From: Burkholderiales bacterium
GTDB lineage: Bacteria; Pseudomonadota; Gammaproteobacteria; Burkholderiales; SG8-41
Assembly (NCBI GenBank): GCA_019744975.1
Contig: JAIETP010000004.1
Coordinates: 1-64,000 of the forward strand
Direction: 5' to 3'
DNA length: 64,000 bases
The translations under genes were made by a program, and so were the position numbers. Under the pieces are notes generated by a model. It was not told where the DNA came from and did no database searches. It saw only the letters and a list, made by a program, of their open reading frames with translations. Below, in pieces: positions 1 through 9,766 of the stretch (its first letter is position 1; every line of letters starts with the position of its first letter).

Positions 1-78
1 ATGGCGCTCAACCTCGCTCCCTTCGGTCGCTGGACGCTGCGCGATAAAGCCGCGCAGCGCCGGTTAGCTCTACGTTAA
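1..78 (+). other. Short open frame at window edge, possible 3' end of a gene or dispersed repeat
   Basis: A 25-codon frame runs from base 1 to a TAA at 76-78 and encodes a peptide ending in RRLALR. No ribosome site can be judged because the window begins here. It may be the end of a gene entering from the left or a translated dispersed repeat. No function is assigned. Confidence 0.25.
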
Positions 79-124
79 GGCAGACATACGCACAACACCT
101 TCACGTCATCGCAATAAAACCACC

Positions 125-985
125 ATGCCCAAAACCCTGATCACCACACCCAACAGCAAAATCCGCCTCAAGGACATCTCCGCCGAGCCGCCCAAAGGCA
201 TGACCAAGGCCAAAGCGGAAAAACGTTTCGCCGTGCTGGGCAGGGAACTGTTCGACCTGCAGGATGCGATGTGGGGCGCGAAGGTCAACAGCGTGCTGGT
301 GGTGCTGCAGGGGCGCGACAGCGCGGGCAAGGACGGCACGATCAAACATGTCGCCGGCTGCCTGAATCCGCGCGGCGTCAGCGTCGCCTCCTTCGGTGTG
401 CCGACCGCTGAGGAACGCGAACATGATTTCCTCTGGCGCGTGCATAAACATGCGCCGCGGCGCGGCGAGTTCGCGCTGTTCAACCGCTCGCATTACGAGG
501 ACGTGCTGGTGGTGCGCGTGCACGATCTCGCGCCGAAACAACTCTGGCAGCAGCGTTACGGCCACATCCGCGATTTCGAGGAGCTGCTGGCCGAACACGG
601 CACCATCGTATTGAAGTATTTCCTGCACATCACGAAAGATGAACAGGAAGAACGGCTACTGGAACGCGAGAAGGAAGCGGAAACCGCGTGGAAGCTCAAT
701 CCCAACGACTGGAAGGAACGCGACCACTGGGACGAATATACCGAGGCCTACGAAGATGCGATCTCCAGAACCGCGGCCCCGCATGCGCCGTGGACCGTCG
801 TGCCGGCGAATTCAAAGTGGTACCGCAACCTGGTGGTGGCCGAATCCATTGTCGGCGCGCTGCGCGATCACCGTAAACACTGGAAAAAAACGCTGGAAGA
901 CATGGGCAAGGCCGGACGTGCCGGGCTTGCGGCCTATCGCGCAGAGATCAGTGGCAGGAAAAAAACCAAAAGCAGAAAACGCTGA
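125..985 (+). CDS. ppk2: Polyphosphate kinase 2 family protein (PPK2)
   Basis: A 286-residue PPK2-family kinase, which moves phosphate between inorganic polyphosphate and nucleotides in the cytoplasm. The Walker A motif GRDSAGKDG lies at residues 63-71. The Walker B/lid region with FNRSHYEDVLVVRV lies near residues 119-132. Length fits a single-domain PPK2 of the short class. The C-terminus is very basic (GRKKTKSRKR). The next gene, 994-1281, converges on it with an 8-base gap. Whether it favours AMP, ADP or GDP cannot be read from the sequence. Family call is firm. Confidence 0.93.
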   Translation: MPKTLITTPNSKIRLKDISAEPPKGMTKAKAEKRFAVLGRELFDLQDAMWGAKVNSVLVVLQGRDSAGKDGTIKHVAGCLNPRGVSVASFGVPTAEEREHDFLWRVHKHAPRRGEFALFNRSHYEDVLVVRVHDLAPKQLWQQRYGHIRDFEELLAEHGTIVLKYFLHITKDEQEERLLEREKEAETAWKLNPNDWKERDHWDEYTEAYEDAISRTAAPHAPWTVVPANSKWYRNLVVAESIVGALRDHRKHWKKTLEDMGKAGRAGLAAYRAEISGRKKTKSRKR

Positions 986-993
986 TAACGCAC

Positions 994-1281
994 TCAAGCC
1001 GGCTCAAGTTCCACGTGAACACGACGCCCGATCGCGGTGGCGATATTGACCAGTGCATCCAGTGAAAAACGCGAAATACGACCGCGCAGCAGATCATTGA
1101 TGCGAGGCTGGGTTACGCCACAGCGCGTGGCCGCTTCAGTCTGGGTCCAGCCGCTTTGTTTCACAATCGCAGCGATCTGCTGCATGAGTTCAGCCCTGGC
1201 ACGCAGGTTTGCCGCCTGCTCGGGTGTGTCGGCAATGGCGTCCCAAACGCTGGCGTAACTCTCGATTTTGGCTTTGCTCAT
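994..1281 (-). CDS. HigA-like XRE-family antitoxin/regulator, apparently orphan
   Basis: A 95-residue protein with a helix-turn-helix of the XRE type at about residues 40-85 (WTQTEAATRCGVTQPRINDLLRG). It resembles antitoxins that follow RelE/HigB-like toxins and bind their own promoter. A toxin would be expected just upstream on this strand, between 1282 and about 1600. That stretch is AT-rich and shows no intact toxin frame, so the gene looks orphaned. A second, unrelated antitoxin lies at 2033-2338. The regulator call is good; the antitoxin role is inferred. Confidence 0.75.
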   Translation of the reverse strand: MSKAKIESYASVWDAIADTPEQAANLRARAELMQQIAAIVKQSGWTQTEAATRCGVTQPRINDLLRGRISRFSLDALVNIATAIGRRVHVELEPA

Positions 1282-1455
1282 TTGGCGCTAAAGGAATCGA
1301 ACCGGGTCGATGGGCGAAATATACTGATTTGGATATATTTCAGCAATGCATAAATAAATGTTTATAAACATATACTTATTTAATTCCTACCCCCGTTTCA
1401 CCAATACAATTTAGCTTGGCTTGACCCACTGTAATCGTTCGATTACATTCAATCC

Positions 1456-2017
1456 GTGCTCTCGATAAGGCCCCTGCCCGGATTCACCGCATGGCTCGAC
1501 AGCCTGCCTGATGCAGCAGTGCGTGGTGTGGTGGTTGCGCGCATCCGGCGCCTGTCGCTCGGCCTGACGGGTGATGTTGCTCCCGTAGGCAAGGGCGTAT
1601 CGGAACTGCGAATTCATTAGGGCCTGTTAACTATCATTTCGTGAGATGCGTTGTGACCAAAATCGTCAGTGGCAAGGCACTTGCCGTGGCCCATATCGAG
1701 AATATGGGCGAGGCAAGTAACGCCGCCAGTGGCGATTTTGGGCACAACCCGCAGGGACGGGACGATTTGGCCCCAGTGCGTTGTCGCGCCTTCGCTTGTT
1801 TGCCAACGGGCAAACCGCGCTCGACGCTCCTAGCCCTGAGGCCAAATCGTCGCCGTCGCACTCATGAAATGATAGTTAACAGGCCCTAGGTGCCGGCTGG
1901 CGCGTTTATTTCGTGCGACACGGCCAGCTGGTCATCGTGCTGCTGGCGGGCGGATCAAAGCGCAGCCAGAAAACCGACATCAAGCGCGCCATATTGCTGG
2001 CATCGCAACTGGATTAA
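1456..2017 (+). pseudogene. RelE/HigB-type toxin gene interrupted by a repeat element
   Basis: Two pieces of one small toxin can be read. Bases 1456-1617 give an N-terminal part containing FTAWLDSLPD and PVGKGVSELRIH, which ends at a TAG formed by the left edge of the repeat. Bases 1889-2017 give the C-terminal part, [13 protein letters not shown] through [12 protein letters not shown] to the stop. Together they match the usual layout of the roughly 95-residue addiction-module killer family. The pieces are separated by the 267-bp repeat at 1620-1886 and are one base out of frame with each other. The start at GTG 1456 is tentative. The antitoxin follows 15 bases later and looks intact. Confidence 0.85.
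1618..1888. repeat. Structured MITE-like repeat, copy 1 (inside toxin gene)
   Basis: An element of 267 bp (1620-1886) bounded by perfect inverted ends GGGCCTGTTAAC/GTTAACAGGCCC; the inverted match extends to about 28 bp with few mismatches. TA flanks both ends, as in a TA target duplication, though TA could equally be part of the ends. The interior holds several inverted repeats, including GCCCATAT/ATATGGGC around a 5-base loop. It encodes no transposase. A second copy lies at 31509-31791 and carries about 12 bp more inside. Confidence 0.9.
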
Positions 2018-2032
2018 CGGAAAGAAAAGATC

Positions 2033-2338
2033 ATGACCAAACGCATCAAAGTTGCAGATCTACCGGAGTTTGACGCGGCCGCATACCTCGACAACGAAAC
2101 AGCCATCGCGGCTTATCTGACCAGCATCCTGGAAGCAAACAATCCGGCGCTGCTCGCCGCAGCTCTGGGCGACATTGCGCGGGCGCGCGGCATGGGTGAA
2201 ATCGCCAAGGCCTCAGGACTCACCCGCGAGGCCTTGTACAAGGCACTGCGCCCGGATGCACAGCCCCGTTTTGACACGATCAGCAGGGTTTGTGCAGCCC
2301 TGGGGGTGCGTCTGGTCGCACAAGCGGAAGAAGCCTGA
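2033..2338 (+). CDS. Addiction-module antitoxin (HigA-like, HTH), partner of the broken toxin
   Basis: A 101-residue DNA-binding antitoxin of the addiction-module antidote family. The N-terminus has the typical DAAAYLDNETAIAAYLTSIL stretch. The helix-turn-helix is at about 55-90 (MGEIAKASGLTREALYKAL). A purine-rich ribosome site (GGAAAG) precedes ATG 2033. It sits directly behind the interrupted toxin gene, the order usual for this family. With the toxin disrupted, the antitoxin is probably a harmless remnant or a stand-alone regulator. Confidence 0.88.
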   Translation: MTKRIKVADLPEFDAAAYLDNETAIAAYLTSILEANNPALLAAALGDIARARGMGEIAKASGLTREALYKALRPDAQPRFDTISRVCAALGVRLVAQAEEA

Positions 2339-2344
2339 TCTGAA

Positions 2345-3961
<1,617 letters not shown>

Positions 3962-4135
3962 GGGGGTCTATGCAGGAATTACAAACTAAGAGGCAGACAA
4001 AGAAGCTGGCGAAGAAACAAACGAAAAAGCACGAAGGGGCGCATTCTACGCAGGTTGCGCCAGCCCGTCACAAATGACTGCACCAGCCGGGGTAAAATCC
4101 GGAACCTATTTCCGCATCTGCAATCGGATGACATC

Positions 4136-4963
4136 ATGGCCCCCATCTATAAACTGATCGCCGTCGCGCTGACCGCCATCGCGGTCGGCAGCACGGCAAG
4201 CTGCGAATCCACCACTTCCGGCGGCGTCGTCGGCGCCGAACGCAAACAGCTGCTGCTGGTGTCCTCGGCCGAACTCGACCAGATGGCCGTCAAGGCCTAT
4301 GCCCAACTGCAGAACGAATCGAAGAAAAAAGGCACGCTGAATACCGACCCGGCGCTGACCAACCGCGTGCGCGCCATCGCCAACCGCATCACGCCGCAGA
4401 CCCGCGCCTTCCGCGCCGATGCACCGGGCTGGAAATGGGAAGTCAACGTCATCAACAGCAAGGAACTCAACGCCTTCTGCATGCCCAGCGGCAAGATCAT
4501 GTTCTACTCGGGCCTCATCCAGCAACTGAGCCTCAGCGACGACGAAATCGCCGTCATCATGGGCCACGAGATCGCCCATGCCCTGCGCGAACATTCGCGC
4601 GAGCAGGTGTCGCAGGCCGTTGCCGCCGAGACCGCGATCGGACTCGGCGCCGCGCTGCTCGGACTGGGCGACGGCGCGGCCAACCTGACCGGCGCGGCCT
4701 ATCAGGCGCTGGTCGCGACCCGCTTCAGCCGCAACCACGAAACGGAATCCGACCGCATCGGACTCGAACTCGCCGCCCGCGCCGGTTACGATCCGCGCGC
4801 CGGCATCACGCTGTGGAAAAAAATGTTGTCCGCCAACCAGGGTGGCAGGCCGCCGGAGTTCCTCAGCACCCACCCGGCGGAAACCAGCCGCATCCAGCAG
4901 ATCGAAGCCTTGCTGCCCGCGGTGATGCCTCTGTACCAGGCCACGCCTCAAGGCCGTAAATGA
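4136..4963 (+). CDS. M48-family metallopeptidase, probable lipoprotein
   Basis: A 275-residue zinc peptidase of the M48 type (COG0501), expected to work in quality control of envelope proteins. The zinc motif HEIAH is at residues 144-148 and the third ligand is in NHETESD near 204. The N-terminus is a signal peptide ending at Cys23 (STASC), which may be lipidated although the lipobox is not ideal. An open frame extends far upstream on this strand, but that part lies antisense to the ABC-F gene, so ATG 4136 was chosen. A tandem repeat follows directly after the stop. Confidence 0.88.
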   Translation: MAPIYKLIAVALTAIAVGSTASCESTTSGGVVGAERKQLLLVSSAELDQMAVKAYAQLQNESKKKGTLNTDPALTNRVRAIANRITPQTRAFRADAPGWKWEVNVINSKELNAFCMPSGKIMFYSGLIQQLSLSDDEIAVIMGHEIAHALREHSREQVSQAVAAETAIGLGAALLGLGDGAANLTGAAYQALVATRFSRNHETESDRIGLELAARAGYDPRAGITLWKKMLSANQGGRPPEFLSTHPAETSRIQQIEALLPAVMPLYQATPQGRK

Positions 4964-4965
4964 CC

Positions 4966-5111
4966 AATCCAGGTCGAGCTTCTGGGCCGTTGGCAATCAA
5001 GCCAGGCCAGGCCTCTGGGCCGTTAGTAATCAAGCCAGGCCAGGCCTCTGGGCCGTTAGTAATCAATCCAGGTCAGGCTTCTCGGCCGTTAGTAATAATC
5101 AAGCCCGGCAG
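4966..5111. repeat. 33-bp tandem repeat, about four and a half units
   Basis: Units at 4966-4994 (shortened), 4995-5027, 5028-5060, 5061-5093 and a partial one to about 5111. The two central units are identical over 33 bp. Each unit contains a short self-complementary core (CCAG-GCCT-CTGG). There are no unique spacers, so this is not a CRISPR array. It fills the gap between the peptidase and the histidine kinase genes. Confidence 0.92.
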
Positions 5112-5135
5112 CGCAGTGCTGCAAGTCTGCCTGCA

Positions 5136-6587
5136 ATGACCCCGCGGCACGGCAGGCTGGCCGTCTTGCTGACTGGCGTGGCAGTGGCCGCAATCGGCAG
5201 CTTCGTGCTGGCAAGACTGGAACTCGGTAACCTGCGCAGCGCGTTTGAAACCGACGCCCGTATCGTCCACCGGCTGCTCAGCCAGCGCACCGCGCAGCAC
5301 GAAGCGGTGATGGCCATGCTGACGCTGCTGCAATCCGGCAACCGCGCGCAAAAACCGGAGCAGCGCATCCCCTCGGTATACCCGCAGATCCTCGCTGTAC
5401 AACAGCGCAGCGATGATGAAACCTGGCCTGATGCCGCGCTGCGTACCGCGGAGGAAGAATCGAGCCGCAGTCGCCGGGCCGCAATGACCGGCGTGAATTT
5501 TGCGACGGGCCGTTATCAGCTGGTGCAGGCCGCCATACCCGCGAGTTACGCAGTACAGATCGATTTACGCAACATGGTGCCCTGGGAAGAATGGCCGATG
5601 TCACGGGAAACCAGCCCGGTGCGGGTCATGCTTGAATACAAGGGCGAGCAGTTTGTACTGCAGCCGGGACATGCGGGCAGCGGCTGGTGGCAATTCGATT
5701 TCCGCAAGCGCCTGGCCGCCGAAAGCCAGCCTTTCGATGTGGTCGCCATGCTCAAGGTGGGCTGGACTGACCTGCCCTGGATAAAAATGCTGGGCTGGAC
5801 CCTGCTGACCGCGGCAGCACTCGCCGCGCTGCTCGCACTCGAACGCCAGCGCGCTGAACGCCGCCGCGCCGAAGAACTGTTGCGCCTCGGTCAGGTCGCG
5901 CGCCTCAATACCCTGGGCGAGCTCGCTGCGGGTATTGCCCATGAACTCAACCAGCCGCTGACCGCCGTACTCGCCAACACCCAGGCCGCCGGCCGCCTGC
6001 TCGACGATGACCCGCCGGAGCTCGGCACCGCCCGCGCGGCAATGCAACGCGCAGCAGAACAGGCGCGCCGCGCATCCGATGTGGTCGGCCGCCTGCGCCG
6101 TGTCGTTGAACGGCCTGACATCGCCGGTCAATTGCAGCCCGTCAGCCTCGAAGCCGCCGTGCGTAATGCCCTGTACCTGCTTGAGCCGGAGCTGCGCAGG
6201 CTGGAGGTCAAACCGGAGCTCGGCAGCACAACAACCACCATACTTGCCGAGCCGGTGGCGCTGGAACAGATCATCCACAACCTGCTGAGCAATGCCCTGC
6301 AGGCGCTGGCGCAGGTGCCGGCCGGCACACGCACGCTGCAGATTGATGTACATGCCGGTGCCGGCAAGGGTGAGTTGACCGTGCGCGACAGCGGCCCAGG
6401 CATCGCCGCCGATGTGCTGCCGCGTCTTTTCGAACCGTTTTTCACGACCCGCGACGGTGGTCTCGGGCTGGGCCTGAGCCTCTGCGAATCGCTGGCGGTC
6501 GGCATGGGTGGCACACTCACAGCCGCCAACCATGCACCGCGCGGCGCGGCCTTTACCCTGCAATTGCCACTGGCGCCTGCAGCATGA
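5136..6587 (+). CDS. Sensor histidine kinase with extracytoplasmic domain
   Basis: A 483-residue membrane kinase. A first membrane helix spans about 8-29, a periplasmic region of about 185 residues follows, and a second helix spans about 216-236. The H-box GELAAGIAHELNQPL places the phospho-accepting His at 269. The N-box (HNLLSNALQAL) and G-boxes (DSGPGIAADV, GLGLGLSLCESL) are intact. The catalytic part is of the FixL/TtrS-like HWE-independent type. It overlaps the response regulator by four bases (ATGA), so the two form a cognate pair. No recognisable ligand-binding fold was seen in the periplasmic part, and the stimulus is unknown. Confidence 0.92.
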   Translation: MTPRHGRLAVLLTGVAVAAIGSFVLARLELGNLRSAFETDARIVHRLLSQRTAQHEAVMAMLTLLQSGNRAQKPEQRIPSVYPQILAVQQRSDDETWPDAALRTAEEESSRSRRAAMTGVNFATGRYQLVQAAIPASYAVQIDLRNMVPWEEWPMSRETSPVRVMLEYKGEQFVLQPGHAGSGWWQFDFRKRLAAESQPFDVVAMLKVGWTDLPWIKMLGWTLLTAAALAALLALERQRAERRRAEELLRLGQVARLNTLGELAAGIAHELNQPLTAVLANTQAAGRLLDDDPPELGTARAAMQRAAEQARRASDVVGRLRRVVERPDIAGQLQPVSLEAAVRNALYLLEPELRRLEVKPELGSTTTTILAEPVALEQIIHNLLSNALQALAQVPAGTRTLQIDVHAGAGKGELTVRDSGPGIAADVLPRLFEPFFTTRDGGLGLGLSLCESLAVGMGGTLTAANHAPRGAAFTLQLPLAPAA

Positions 6588-7207
6588 ACAGCCCGCTGTC
6601 GCCATTGATCCACCTGATCGACGACGATGCCGCGGTGCGCGAGAGCCTCACACTGCTGATCGGCACGGTGGGCCTGCGCGTGCAGGCCTGGGCCAGCCCG
6701 CAGGAATTCATGGCGCAATTTGACCGTGGCAGCATCGGCGCCATCGTGCTCGACGTGCGCATGCCCGGCACCAGCGGCCTGACGGTGCTGGAAAAACTGG
6801 CCGCCGAAGGTGTGGACCAGCCGGTGATCATGCTCACCGGCCACGGCACGGTGGAGATGTGCCGGCGTGCGTTCAAATCCGGCGCCGCGGAATTCCTCGA
6901 AAAACCGGTCGATGACCAGCAATTGCTCGATACGCTGCAGGCCGCCGTGCAAAAACATGTGCGCTCCCGCGAACGCAACCGTGACGACCGCGATGCCCGC
7001 GAACGCCACGCGCAACTCTCCGCGCGCGAACGCGAAGTGCTGGGCCTGATCGTGGCCGGGCTCACCAACAAGGAAATCGGACGCGCGCTTGGCGTCTCGC
7101 CACGCACCGTCGAAACTCATCGCGCCAGCCTGTTTGCCAAGCTCGGCGCCGAATCGCTGGCACAGCTGATCCGCCGCTACGCGGCGCTGGTCGAAGACCC
7201 GGACTGA
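6584..7207 (+). CDS. FixJ/NarL-type response regulator
   Basis: A 207-residue regulator with an N-terminal receiver domain (about 8-120) and a C-terminal LuxR-type helix-turn-helix (about 140-200). The acidic pocket DDD is at 13-15, the phospho-acceptor is Asp57 (VLDVRMPG), and the conserved Lys is at 107 (EKPVD). The DNA-binding part holds LSAREREVLGLIVAGLTNKEI and VSPRTVETHRA. Overlap with the kinase shows it is the cognate partner. A 7-bp hairpin (CTCCGTA/TACGGAG) lies just downstream at about 7216-7233 but has no T-run. Target genes are unknown; the nearest are the two secreted-protein genes that follow. Confidence 0.93.
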   Translation: MNSPLSPLIHLIDDDAAVRESLTLLIGTVGLRVQAWASPQEFMAQFDRGSIGAIVLDVRMPGTSGLTVLEKLAAEGVDQPVIMLTGHGTVEMCRRAFKSGAAEFLEKPVDDQQLLDTLQAAVQKHVRSRERNRDDRDARERHAQLSAREREVLGLIVAGLTNKEIGRALGVSPRTVETHRASLFAKLGAESLAQLIRRYAALVEDPD

Positions 7208-7333
7208 AAAACGCACTCCGTACTTCTACGGAGGCTCCGGCGTAATCCTGCGGATAGGCGCGCGGGCAGCGGGTTTTTATAGTTCTCCCACGGTTTCAGT
7301 AATCAACCGCGACCACCAAAACAGGAGAACATC

Positions 7334-7825
7334 ATGCGTAAAATCATCCACTTGTCCGCCCTCGCCCTTCTCGCCACCAGCACCCTGGCCCATGCCCAAA
7401 ACATCCGCACCGAGAAAAACATTTCGCTCGAACTCGCCAACCAGATCGCCGCCGCCAGCGTCGCCGCGTGCAGCGCCAAGGGCTATGCCGTGACCGCGAC
7501 CGTGGTTGACCGCGCCGGCGGCATCCGCGCCGTGCAGCGTGCCGACAATGCCGGTCCGCACACCCTCGCCGCCAGTCTGCAAAAAGCGTTCACTTCCGCT
7601 TCCGCCCGCAACAACACGCAGGCGATGATGGAAGCTGCACAGAAGAATCCCGCGGCCGCCAACCTGGTGCACATCCCCGGCTTCCTGCTGCTCGGCGGCG
7701 GCGTACCGGTGCGTGCCGGCAATGACGTGATCGGCGCAGTCGGCATCGGTGGTGCGCCCGGCGGTCATCTCGATGAACAATGTGCCGTCGCCGCGCTGGA
7801 ACAGGTCAAAGACCAGCTGAAGTAA
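7334..7825 (+). CDS. Secreted GlcG/HbpS-like heme-binding family protein (DUF336)
   Basis: A 163-residue protein with a clear signal peptide, cleaved after AHA near residue 21. The mature part is a GlcG/HbpS (DUF336) domain, recognised by VTATVVDRAGG, the AFTSASARNNT stretch, GGGVPVRAG and GAVGIGGAPGG. Family members bind heme or related cofactors, or have no known role. A good ribosome site (AGGAGAAC) precedes ATG 7334. The gene lies 36 bases before a secreted ankyrin-repeat gene, so the two may be co-transcribed. The biochemical role is unproven. Confidence 0.85.
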   Translation: MRKIIHLSALALLATSTLAHAQNIRTEKNISLELANQIAAASVAACSAKGYAVTATVVDRAGGIRAVQRADNAGPHTLAASLQKAFTSASARNNTQAMMEAAQKNPAAANLVHIPGFLLLGGGVPVRAGNDVIGAVGIGGAPGGHLDEQCAVAALEQVKDQLK

Positions 7826-7862
7826 TTCGTCAGCGTAACCCCATCCCTACAGGAGCCACGCC

Positions 7863-8591
7863 ATGAACCGGAACCGACAGTACCCGTTTTTTGCATGCAG
7901 TTTCACGCACGCAATGCGCGCCGCCGTTTGCGGCATCGCGCTGCTGACGCCGGCCATGGCGTCGGCGCAGGTGCCACCGTCCGCCGCGGAAGTCGCACGT
8001 TACAGCGGCCTGCATGCGGCAGCACACCGTGGCGACGTTGTTGAAATCGAACGCCTCATCGCAGCCAAAGCCGACATCAACGCCCGTGATCCCTACGGGC
8101 GCACACCGCTGCATGTCGCGACCTACGCCGGCAAGGTCGAAGCCATCCGTGCACTGGCCAAAGCCGGCGCTCACATGGGTTTATTGGAAAAAGACCGTTA
8201 CGACGCGGTGACCATTGCCGCGGTCGCCAACAACGAAGACGCCCTGCGTGCGCTGCTTGCCGCAGGCGCCAGCGCGAAACTGACGACCAGCCGCTACGAC
8301 GGCACCGCGCTGATCGCCGCCGCACACCTCGGCCATCACGGCGTGGTCAAGCAACTGATCGCCGCCGGCGCGCCGCTCGATCACGTCAACAATCTGCACT
8401 GGACCGCCTTGATCGAGTCCATCGTGCTCGGCGACGGCGGCCCGCGCCATGTCGAGACCCTGAAGGCACTGGTCGAGGCCGGCGCCAGCACCAGGCTCAC
8501 CGACCGCAACGGCAACACGCCGTTCAGGCTGGCGAAGGGACGCGGTTACCGGGCAATGGTGGAGATACTGGAAAAAGCCGGAGCGAAATAG
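7863..8591 (+). CDS. Secreted ankyrin-repeat protein
   Basis: A 242-residue protein with an N-terminal signal sequence ending near residue 37 (AMASAQ), followed by about five to six ankyrin repeats. Typical repeat cores are LHAAAHRGDVVEIERLI, GRTPLHVATYAGKVEAIRAL and GTALIAAAHLGHHGVVKQLI. Ankyrin repeats bind other proteins, and in bacteria exported forms often sit beside an enzyme they protect or help. Here the partner could be the upstream DUF336 protein. An AGGAGCC ribosome site precedes the ATG. The role is inferred only from the fold. Confidence 0.87.
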   Translation: MNRNRQYPFFACSFTHAMRAAVCGIALLTPAMASAQVPPSAAEVARYSGLHAAAHRGDVVEIERLIAAKADINARDPYGRTPLHVATYAGKVEAIRALAKAGAHMGLLEKDRYDAVTIAAVANNEDALRALLAAGASAKLTTSRYDGTALIAAAHLGHHGVVKQLIAAGAPLDHVNNLHWTALIESIVLGDGGPRHVETLKALVEAGASTRLTDRNGNTPFRLAKGRGYRAMVEILEKAGAK

Positions 8592-8666
8592 CAGGCCCCT
8601 CAGACCGGCAAATGGCTGCGCTTTCCCGGATTTCCGCCGGGAGGGTGTGGCCATGTTGCTTCAATC

Positions 8667-8700
8667 GTAAATTATTGTTTTTATTAGTTTATTTTTCAAA
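8667..8700. repeat. Recurring AT-rich motif, divergent copy
   Basis: The only marked feature of the 8592-8758 gap is this AT-rich stretch containing ATTGTTTTTATTAG. It resembles the motif seen better at 12741, 20784, 32374, 49355 and 55601. It lies about 60 bases before the BrnT-like toxin gene and may be part of its promoter. Confidence 0.4.
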
Positions 8701-8758
8701 TACCGGATTGGCAACATGCCATGATGACAAAAGGCACACATCCGGCTAGGATGCGGCC

Positions 8759-9052
8759 ATGAAACCGTTTCGGTGGAGTCCGGAGAAGAATGAAACCCTC
8801 TCGACCGCGCGGGGCCTGTCGTTCGAAACCATCGTTGTCGCCATTGAATCAGATGGTCTCCTGGACATCCTGGCCCATCCGAATCCGGCCAAATATCCGC
8901 GACAGCGAATTCTGGTGGTGGTCGCAGACAACTATGTGTACCTGGTGCCGTTTGTTGATGAGCAGGAATATTTTTTCCTGAAAACGATCATTCCGAGCCG
9001 TAAAGCTACCAGGAACTATTTGAATCAAGGTGAACCCGATGCCGAAAAATGA
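8759..9052 (+). CDS. BrnT-like toxin of a type II toxin-antitoxin pair
   Basis: A 97-residue protein with the layout of BrnT-like RelE-fold toxins: FRWSPEKNETL at the start, a central hydrophobic strand RILVVVADNYVYLVPFV, and the C-terminal IIPSRKATRNYL. Such toxins are ribonucleases held in check by a ribbon-helix-helix antitoxin encoded next. The stop overlaps the start of the antitoxin gene by 14 bases, so translation is coupled. The upstream gap is AT-rich, unlike the neighbouring genes. Catalytic residues were not assigned. Confidence 0.72.
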   Translation: MKPFRWSPEKNETLSTARGLSFETIVVAIESDGLLDILAHPNPAKYPRQRILVVVADNYVYLVPFVDEQEYFFLKTIIPSRKATRNYLNQGEPDAEK

Positions 9053-9350
9053 CGCTTACGAGAAGGAGATTCTCGGGGCCTATGAGAAAGGTCAGCTGAA
9101 ATCCGTCGTCACCAAAGCGGAGCTTGCAAAATTCAAGGCTGCCGCCCGTGCGACTGCAGTCAAGGATCGGCGGGTCAACATCAGGCTGTCATCAAGCGAC
9201 TTGCAGGACGTTCAGGTCAAGGCGATGCAGGAAGGTGTGCCCTACCAGACGCTGATTGCCAGCGTACTGCACAAATTTGTCACTGGCCGGCTTACGGAAC
9301 CGCAATCATCATCGGCCGAAAAAACGCCTGATGCCAAAGATCAAGAGTGA
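9039..9350 (+). CDS. Ribbon-helix-helix antitoxin (CopG-like), partner of BrnT-like toxin
   Basis: A 103-residue antitoxin with a basic ribbon-helix-helix at about residues 43-85 (DRRVNIRLSSSDLQDVQVKA, then YQTLIASVLHKFVTGRL). The N-terminal half, LGAYEKGQLKSV, is the usual toxin-binding region of these proteins. ATG 9039 is preferred because AAGG lies 8 bases before it; a GTG at 9030 is possible. The gene overlaps the end of the toxin gene. The antitoxin probably represses the shared promoter upstream of 8759. Confidence 0.78.
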   Translation: MPKNDAYEKEILGAYEKGQLKSVVTKAELAKFKAAARATAVKDRRVNIRLSSSDLQDVQVKAMQEGVPYQTLIASVLHKFVTGRLTEPQSSSAEKTPDAKDQE

Positions 9351-9351
9351 C

Positions 9352-9723
9352 ATGCACGTCACGCATCTGATTTTTGCTTTAATTCTTAGTGGCGGATGCT
9401 CGTCAACTTTTGCATCAGGTATTAAATGCCCAAAAGGAACGAAGCCCAATGGCGAGCAAACCCCAGAGGTTTCTGAAGCTTGGTGCGAAAAGCGGTCTAA
9501 CGGTCGCGTAGTCCAGCACGGCCCATATCGAGCATGGTGGCCAAACAATCGCCTTGGAACCTCTGGCCAATACATCAATGGCATACCGGCAGGAAAATGG
9601 TCAGGCTGGCATCAAAATGGAAAACAACAAGGTTACGAGTGGTTTGAAAACGGGAAGGTAATTAAAGGTCAGTATTGGGATGCCGCAGGAAACAAGCTTG
9701 ATGCAAAACCTACACCACCTTGA
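9352..9723 (+). CDS. Small secreted MORN-like repeat protein
   Basis: A 123-residue protein from ATG 9352, directly after the antitoxin stop. The N-terminus is a signal peptide with LSGGC, possibly a lipoprotein. The mature part has MORN-like repeats typical of YwqK-type proteins: HGPYRAWWPNNRLGTSGQYING, PAGKWSGWHQNGKQQG and YEWFENGKVIKGQYW. Base composition is clearly poorer in G+C than the neighbours, suggesting recent arrival with the toxin pair. An alternative start is ATG 9331. Function is unknown. Confidence 0.7.
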   Translation: MHVTHLIFALILSGGCSSTFASGIKCPKGTKPNGEQTPEVSEAWCEKRSNGRVVQHGPYRAWWPNNRLGTSGQYINGIPAGKWSGWHQNGKQQGYEWFENGKVIKGQYWDAAGNKLDAKPTPP

Positions 9724-9766
9724 ATCCACCGCAGCCTGCAAGTGCTCCTCACCTTGATTCAAATCG

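Noticed and set aside
1287-1312. tRNA 3' end on the minus strand (GGTTCGATTCC-like sequence ending GCGCCA)
   Set aside because: The T-stem does not pair and no anticodon arm or acceptor partner could be found upstream.
4966-5111. CRISPR array
   Set aside because: Units follow each other without unique spacers.
5601-6605. Long antisense frame of 334 codons over the histidine kinase
   Set aside because: It mirrors the high-GC codon pattern of the kinase gene, has no family motif, and overlaps two well-supported genes.
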